From JBAZKV01 sp964443545 (GTDB taxonomy: Bacteria > Margulisbacteria > WOR-1 > JAKLHX01 > JBAZKV01), in the NCBI GenBank assembly GCA_964443545.1, contig CAYUCV010000019.1, positions 1 through 18,400 on the forward strand: DNA of 18,400 bases. Reading direction: 5' to 3'. Of this stretch, positions 14,771 through 18,400 are shown in pieces. The notes below the pieces were generated by a model. The model was given only the letters and a program-made list of their open reading frames with translations. It was not told the DNA's origin and did no database searches. The position numbers were made by a program, and so were the translations under genes. Positions within the stretch are counted from its first letter, which is position 1. The number at the start of each line of letters is the position of its first letter.

Positions 14771-15142
14771 TTATTCCGCCGGTTGTTCCCGGTCGAGGTT
14801 TTCGATGAGATGATGCTTTTCTTTGGACGATTCGCGCCTTTTTTCGTGGACCAGTTTTTCCTTGAATTTCTTGATCTGATGGTCTAGCTTGTCCACGACA
14901 AGATCTATAGAGGCATACATGTCGCCGGTCTCTTCTATGGCGTGAAGCTTGGTCCCGGAGGCCCAGACGGTGACCTTGGCGATCTGGTTCTTGGCGGCCT
15001 CCCTTATTTTGCTGAATTCCAGCTCAATGTCTATCTGCTGTATGTTGTGAAAAAAATGTTCGATCTTTTGCAGCTTTTTTACCGCATAGTCCTTCAAAGC
15101 CTCGGTCATCTCCAGCCCGTGCCCCTTATAATTGATCTGCAT
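14771..15142 (-). CDS. hpf: Ribosome hibernation-promoting factor / RaiA family
   Basis: HPF binds the decoding region of the 30S subunit and stores or silences ribosomes in slow growth. The 123 residues contain the single N-terminal S30AE domain (beta-alpha-beta-beta-beta-alpha): MQINYKGHGLEMTEALKDY, KVTVWASG, then DMYASIDLVVDKLDHQIKK. After it comes a charged tail of about 25 residues. The long-form C-terminal dimerisation domain is missing, so this is a short type. AAGGAGGA stands 5 bases before the ATG, and a strong extended -10 promoter lies upstream. It is the first gene of the hpf - secA - prfB unit. Confidence 0.93.
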   Translation of the reverse strand: MQINYKGHGLEMTEALKDYAVKKLQKIEHFFHNIQQIDIELEFSKIREAAKNQIAKVTVWASGTKLHAIEETGDMYASIDLVVDKLDHQIKKFKEKLVHEKRRESSKEKHHLIENLDREQPAE

Positions 15143-15169
15143 GTCTTCCTCCTTGGATTTTATAGCTAA

Positions 15170-15178
15170 ATTATATCA
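15170..15178 (-). promoter_or_regulatory. Extended -10 promoter of hpf-secA-prfB
   Basis: The minus strand carries TGATATAAT, a perfect extended -10 element (TGN plus TATAAT), 27 bases before the hpf ATG. The -35 region is poor, as is usual for extended -10 promoters. It lies between comF and hpf, giving the secretion unit its own start. Confidence 0.6.
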
Positions 15179-15192
15179 CAACGCCATCGACG

Positions 15193-15843
15193 CTAAGCTT
15201 TTGACAGAGTATATATAAGGACATTTGCCGATCCGCAGGATAAAAGCTCCTTTTTGCACTCCAGGGTCGTGGCGCCGGTGGTCAGTATGTCATCCACCAG
15301 CAGAACGGTCCTTCCTTCTATCATATCAGGCTGCTTTACACAGAAGGCTCCCTTTACATTGGGGCCCCTTTTGGTCTTGTCCAGGCCAAACTGGGGAGTT
15401 GTGGGCCTTTGCCTTAAGAGGACTTCTGTAAGCAGCGGGGCCCCAAAAACGGCAGAAATGTCCTTTGCCAATAATGCTGACTGGTTGAATCCCCTTTTCT
15501 TTTGCCTGTCCCGGTGGAGCGGCACGGGCACAATGACATCAAAACCCGAGAACGGAAGGTTGTCCAGCATTATTTTTGACAGGACAGGAGCCAACCTTTT
15601 CTTTTTATTGAATTTCAATTTCTTGATCGCCTTTTTGATCACACCTTCATATTCTGCAACCGAAAATGTCGTTTTGCCGTCATAGGTAATGTGTTTGATC
15701 CGGGAAACGCATCCCGGGCAAAATGCATCGTCCCCTATCATACCGCAGATACAGCATTTAGGAGGGAATATGATGTTCAATATAAAACCGATCAATTTAT
15801 GTGCCATCATGGTCGACATCTCAGCAATTCCGGCGCCAGGCAC
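15193..15843 (-). CDS. comF: ComF family phosphoribosyltransferase-like protein
   Basis: A 216-residue ComF/GntX-type protein. It begins with a small zinc ribbon, CX2C pairs C30/C33 and C42/C45, and ends with a type I phosphoribosyltransferase domain whose PRPP loop is VLLVDDILTTGATT (180-193). ComF proteins are needed for DNA uptake in competent bacteria, though homologues occur widely where competence is unproven; the reaction is unknown. The frame opens at GTG 15843, but the start is uncertain: ATG 15819, 15810 or 15807 would remove 8, 11 or 12 residues and none has a strong ribosome binding site. It precedes hpf by 50 bp and is divergent from the AlbA_2 gene. Confidence 0.88.
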   Translation of the reverse strand: MPGAGIAEMSTMMAHKLIGFILNIIFPPKCCICGMIGDDAFCPGCVSRIKHITYDGKTTFSVAEYEGVIKKAIKKLKFNKKKRLAPVLSKIMLDNLPFSGFDVIVPVPLHRDRQKKRGFNQSALLAKDISAVFGAPLLTEVLLRQRPTTPQFGLDKTKRGPNVKGAFCVKQPDMIEGRTVLLVDDILTTGATTLECKKELLSCGSANVLIYTLSKA

Positions 15844-15916
15844 ATCCCTAATGCGTCTGGTGTGTCATATGCGGGGGTGTGGTATTTTTCGGCACCTTAT
15901 GATATATTTGAAATCG

Positions 15917-16543
15917 ATGGTTAACTGGGAAGAAATAGTGGAACTGCTGGAGCAGGGAGAGGGACAGTCCCTTGAATTTGAAAAGGCGATCCCTCCTGAG
16001 GACGACATCGCAAGGGAATTTGTCGCCTTTTCAAACTGTGACGGCGGCAAGTTTATCCTCGGCATAGACGACAAGAACAAGCATTTTATCGGGATAGAAC
16101 CCGGACAGGATTTTGTGTCCTGGCTTTCTGACATCGGCGAATCAAAGTGCAAACCGCATGTAAAACCCTCCGTGGAGCTTTTTGAGCGCAGCGGTAAAAA
16201 GATAGCGGTCATAAACATTCACGAGGGTGACGAAAAACCCTACAAGACCGATGACATCTGCTACGTAAGGGACGGAGATGTTTCGAGGCCGGCCAAAGAA
16301 AGAGAAGAACAGGAAATAACCAGCCCCTGGGCCGGCAAGGGCCTCAACAAAAGACAAAAGAGAGCTCTTGATTATATTTCAGAACACGGAAGTATATCCA
16401 ACAAAGAATATAGAGAGATGTTCGGTATTTCACACAAGACCGCCCACCTTGAACTGACGATGCTCTCGGACAAGAAGATCCTGTTGTGCCAGGGGGCCGG
16501 GAGGTCTACCAGGTACATACTGCCGCCGAACGCAGAAGACTAA
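15917..16543 (+). CDS. AlbA_2 (Schlafen-like) domain and winged-helix regulator
   Basis: A 208-residue predicted DNA-binding protein. Residues 10-130 form an AlbA_2 domain: GEGQSLEFEKAIP, the FVAFSNCDGGKFILGIDD core and ICYVRDGDVSRPA. Residues 143-202 form a winged helix (NKRQKRALDYISEHG, SNKEYREMFGISHKTAH, then a wing with GRSTRYILP). Such proteins are commonly annotated as transcriptional regulators or nucleic-acid-binding proteins; the target here is unknown. The frame is open back to 15689 over the comF gene, but the family starts at about MVNWEEIVELLE, so ATG 15917 is chosen (15899 is possible). No ribosome binding site is seen. It is divergent from comF and convergent with dinB. Confidence 0.8.
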   Translation: MVNWEEIVELLEQGEGQSLEFEKAIPPEDDIAREFVAFSNCDGGKFILGIDDKNKHFIGIEPGQDFVSWLSDIGESKCKPHVKPSVELFERSGKKIAVINIHEGDEKPYKTDDICYVRDGDVSRPAKEREEQEITSPWAGKGLNKRQKRALDYISEHGSISNKEYREMFGISHKTAHLELTMLSDKKILLCQGAGRSTRYILPPNAED

Positions 16544-16548
16544 TTTTT

Positions 16549-16611
16549 AAATCCTAAGTTCTAAATTCTAAGTTCTAAATCCTAAATAAATTCCAAACTC
16601 TAAATTCTAAA
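16549..16611. repeat. Heptad AT-rich tandem repeat between convergent genes
   Basis: The stretch consists of 7-bp units of the form YCTAARTT, such as CCTAAGT, TCTAAAT and TCTAAGT, repeated five times in register from 16552, then a less regular part and two more units. It fills the space between the AlbA_2 gene and dinB and reaches the last codons of dinB. It has no coding potential. Confidence 0.8.
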
Positions 16612-17875
16612 CATCTCTCATCCCGCATTTTTGCCCGAGTTTGTTGTGCAATATGCTGGCCCTTGTAATTTTGAATTCACCAAACCTGTCATTTATCTTA
16701 TCCATTGCAGCAAGGGCCTTTTTGGTGTTCTCTCTGTGTTCTATAAGGCTTATCTGGTCGATGCCTTTTATAAAGCCGGAAAGAGAGACTCCGATCATCC
16801 TGACCCCCTCTGTCCCTCGCCTCCCTCGACTTCGCTCGGGACAAGTTTGCTCGGGACATCTCCCCCTTGCCAAGGGGGAGATACAGAGGGGGTTTATCAG
16901 TTTAAGCGCCTTTTCATATATCTCAAAGCCGTTATCAACATAGTTCTTTAGCTTCTTTTGCCTGCAGTAACCGCTAAAGTCCCCGTACCTTACATAAAGT
17001 GAGACAGTGCAGCCTTTATATCCTTGCTTTCTTGCTCTCCTTCCCACCTGTTCGCAAAGCTGCAGAAGATAACTTTTAACGGCAGAAAAGCTTGTCTCAT
17101 TCTTCGGAAGTGTATAGGAATGGCTTATGGACCTTGCATTGCTCCTGTTCTTTTGGGGGTCAACGGGGCTGTCATCTTTACCTTTACCCATATTTGAAAG
17201 CCGCACTCCCTGTACAAGACCGAACCTTTCTATAAGATTTTGGACGGGATAACTTGCCAGTTGTCCGCAAGTCCGTATTCCCATCCTTTTAAGAATTTCA
17301 TCCGTCCGCTTCCCTATCCCGCACAGTTCCTTTGCAGGGAGGTTTTTTAGAAGCAGAGGGATGTTTTCTTTTTCTACAAGCACCAGTCCGTCCGGCTTTT
17401 GGAGGCCGCTGGCTACTTTTGCGACAAGCTTGTTTGGAGCGATCCCTATAGAACAGGTAAGCCCGAACCTTTTCTTTATCTCGTCCTTTATCCTGCGGCA
17501 CAGCTGCAGGACTCCTCCAAATCTTTCGGCAGTTCCGGTCACATCCAGGAACGCCTCGTCTATAGAGAATTCTTCTACAAGATCGGTATACCGGTAAAAG
17601 ATCTTCAATATTTCTCTTGTGGTGTGCAGATACTTTGCCATGTCGCCCTCTATCACGATAAGGTCGGGACATATTCTAAGGGCCTCCCATGTGGACATTG
17701 CGGTCTTTACGCCCCTTGCCCTGGCCTCATAAGAGGCTGTGGCAACTACGGTCCTTTTTGATATGCCTCCTCCCACGGCAACCGGTTTTCCGCGAAGAAA
17801 AGGATCACAAGCCTGCTCCACCGAGGCAAAATAGGAGTTCATATCGATATGAAGGATCAGTCTTCTATCTTCCAT
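16607..17875 (-). CDS. dinB: DNA polymerase IV (Y family)
   Basis: An error-prone translesion polymerase of the SOS response. The 422 residues include the catalytic metal ligands D11 (HIDMNSYFASVE), D106 and E107 (FSIDEAF), and a steric-gate Phe at about F16. Also present are the SIGIAPNKLVAKVASGLQKP palm/finger stretch, the thumb helix-hairpin-helix (LCGIGKRTDEIL), and the little-finger domain ending in VRMIGVSLSGF. Residues 328-357, in the little finger, are a Cys/Arg-rich insertion coded by two nested palindromic repeats (16803-16893); the frame is kept. The ATG at 17875 overlaps the preceding small gene by 19 bp and has no clear ribosome binding site, so translation is probably coupled. 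It is the last gene of the lexA operon. Confidence 0.94.
   Translation of the reverse strand: MEDRRLILHIDMNSYFASVEQACDPFLRGKPVAVGGGISKRTVVATASYEARARGVKTAMSTWEALRICPDLIVIEGDMAKYLHTTREILKIFYRYTDLVEEFSIDEAFLDVTGTAERFGGVLQLCRRIKDEIKKRFGLTCSIGIAPNKLVAKVASGLQKPDGLVLVEKENIPLLLKNLPAKELCGIGKRTDEILKRMGIRTCGQLASYPVQNLIERFGLVQGVRLSNMGKGKDDSPVDPQKNRSNARSISHSYTLPKNETSFSAVKSYLLQLCEQVGRRARKQGYKGCTVSLYVRYGDFSGYCRQKKLKNYVDNGFEIYEKALKLINPLCISPLARGRCPEQTCPERSRGRRGTEGVRMIGVSLSGFIKGIDQISLIEHRENTKKALAAMDKINDRFGEFKITRASILHNKLGQKCGMRDV
16803..16893. repeat. Nested palindromic repeats inserted inside dinB
   Basis: Outer element: a 47-bp palindrome (arms 23 bp, 1-nt loop), split after its first 11 bases. Its left piece is 16803-16813 and the rest is 16858-16893; the two join exactly when the middle is removed. 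Inner element: 44 bp at 16814-16857 with GTCCCGAGC twice on the minus strand and the CGAGCGAAGTCGAGGG motif, a widely dispersed repeat type. The inner repeat thus entered an existing repeat. All of it is read as DinB protein. Confidence 0.85.
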
Positions 17876-18069
17876 GTGAGTTCAAGGTCGTCAAAGGACA
17901 GTTCAAAAGTGTTTGCGCCGTCGCTTACGGCAAAATGATGGACCTTTGACGCTCCGTTCTTTTTTACCCATTCGTAATTTATTTCCCTGACAAGATACTT
18001 GCGCCCGTCATTTATAAACCACACGGGCTTGATCTTCCCTTTGTCGAAGATGGTTGCGACTTTGATGAT
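17857..18069 (-). CDS. Small conserved-looking protein between lexA and dinB, apparent ATC start
   Basis: A 70-codon frame with clear coding character: IKVATIFDKGKIKPVWF, then GRKYLVREINYEW, HHFAVSDGANTFELSF and LELTWKIED, an alternating strand pattern. It resembles, in my judgement, the small DUF6504-like proteins found beside Y-family polymerases; this is not certain. The frame is closed upstream by TGA at 18085-18087 and has no ATG, GTG or TTG until GTG 18024. AGGAG lies 8 bases before ATC at 18069, which is also one base after the lexA stop, the place expected for a coupled gene. Starting at GTG 18024 would remove 15 residues that look conserved. Its end overlaps dinB by 19 bp. A role with Pol IV is inferred from position. 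Confidence 0.6.
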   Translation of the reverse strand: MIKVATIFDKGKIKPVWFINDGRKYLVREINYEWVKKNGASKVHHFAVSDGANTFELSFDDLELTWKIED

Positions 18070-18070
18070 T

Positions 18071-18400
18071 TCAGTATCTCCTGATCAGCCCCATGACCTT
18101 GCCGATAAGCCTGAAGTTCCTGCTCACCCTGATGGGGTTATATCTTGGGTTTGCCGGGTTAAGGATGACGCAGTCGCTTCTTTTGAAATATCTTTTTACC
18201 GTGGCGCCTTCGTCCACCATTGCCACCACTATATCCCCGTTGTTAGCCTCCGGCTGGGGCTTTACCATTATCAGGTCGCCCTCGTTTATCCCGGCTTCCG
18301 TCATGCTGTCGCCTCTTACCCTCAGGATAAAACCGTCCCTTATGTTCTTGGCAAAGTCCCAGGCTATGGGTATGGTATCCTCTATGTTCTCAACAGCAAG
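18071..18400 (-). CDS. lexA: LexA repressor, C-terminal part (cut by window edge)
   Basis: LexA represses SOS genes and cleaves itself when RecA is activated by single-stranded DNA. The window holds 109 residues of the C-terminal S24 peptidase domain: the catalytic Ser in RVRGDSMTEAGINEGD, and the catalytic Lys in GATVKRYFKR, with the terminal strand FRLIGKVMGLIRRY. The N-terminal winged helix and the cleavage site lie beyond the edge. It is followed directly by the small 70-codon gene and dinB, so the three are probably one LexA-controlled operon; the operator would be upstream of the window. Confidence 0.92.
   Translation of the reverse strand, partial: LAVENIEDTIPIAWDFAKNIRDGFILRVRGDSMTEAGINEGDLIMVKPQPEANNGDIVVAMVDEGATVKRYFKRSDCVILNPANPRYNPIRVSRNFRLIGKVMGLIRRY

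Noticed and set aside
15689..15916. N-terminal extension of the AlbA_2 frame, about 76 extra codons
   Set aside because: It overlaps the 5' half of comF on the other strand, reads as low-complexity antisense sequence, and the AlbA_2 domain begins naturally at MVNWEE.
16549..16611. CRISPR array
   Set aside because: Units are 7 bp in direct contact with no spacers, and no cas genes are present.

Overview
The window (about 18.4 kb, moderate GC, one 100-base run of N) looks like a scaffold from an uncultivated bacterium. It is mostly housekeeping genes, nearly all on the minus strand and tightly packed. The order comF - hpf - secA - prfB is shared with Bacillus-type genomes. The csaB / DUF5693 envelope genes and the several short palindromic or AT-rich repeat families would suit a candidate-phylum lineage such as Margulisbacteria/Saganbacteria. 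That placement is an inference from gene content, not a computed one.

Layout. 1-891 (+): a metallophosphoesterase whose last codons lie in a 116-bp segment duplicated from the 3' end of purQ. 984-1634: a small island between the two repeat copies, carrying one 109-residue unknown gene. 1642-5274 (-): purQ and purS (purine synthesis), purB, and ispG (isoprenoid synthesis), with an inverted-repeat cluster between ispG and purB. 5400-5845 (+): a DUF362-type gene broken by the N gap, ending tail to tail with 5838-7649 (-), a fusion of a CsaB pyruvyl transferase with a TagA/WecG glycosyltransferase. This follows a DUF5693 membrane protein and a long-form tryptophan synthase beta (TrpB2 type), apparently one transcription unit with a good promoter at 11079-11106.

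11089-15142 (-): hpf - secA - prfB, with a perfect 28-bp palindrome inserted between secA and prfB. comF lies upstream at 15193-15843 (-), divergent from an AlbA_2/winged-helix regulator (+). 16607-18400 (-): an SOS cassette, lexA (cut by the window edge), a 70-codon gene that seems to start on ATC, and dinB. dinB contains an in-frame double insertion of two nested palindromic repeats.

No complete new multi-gene system is evident. The least expected signals are repeat-driven: the 116-bp duplication that supplies the end of a gene, the nested repeat insertion inside the DinB little-finger region, and the palindrome just upstream of the RF2 start. The possible ATC-started gene in the lexA-dinB operon and the CsaB-TagA fusion beside DUF5693 are also worth checking.
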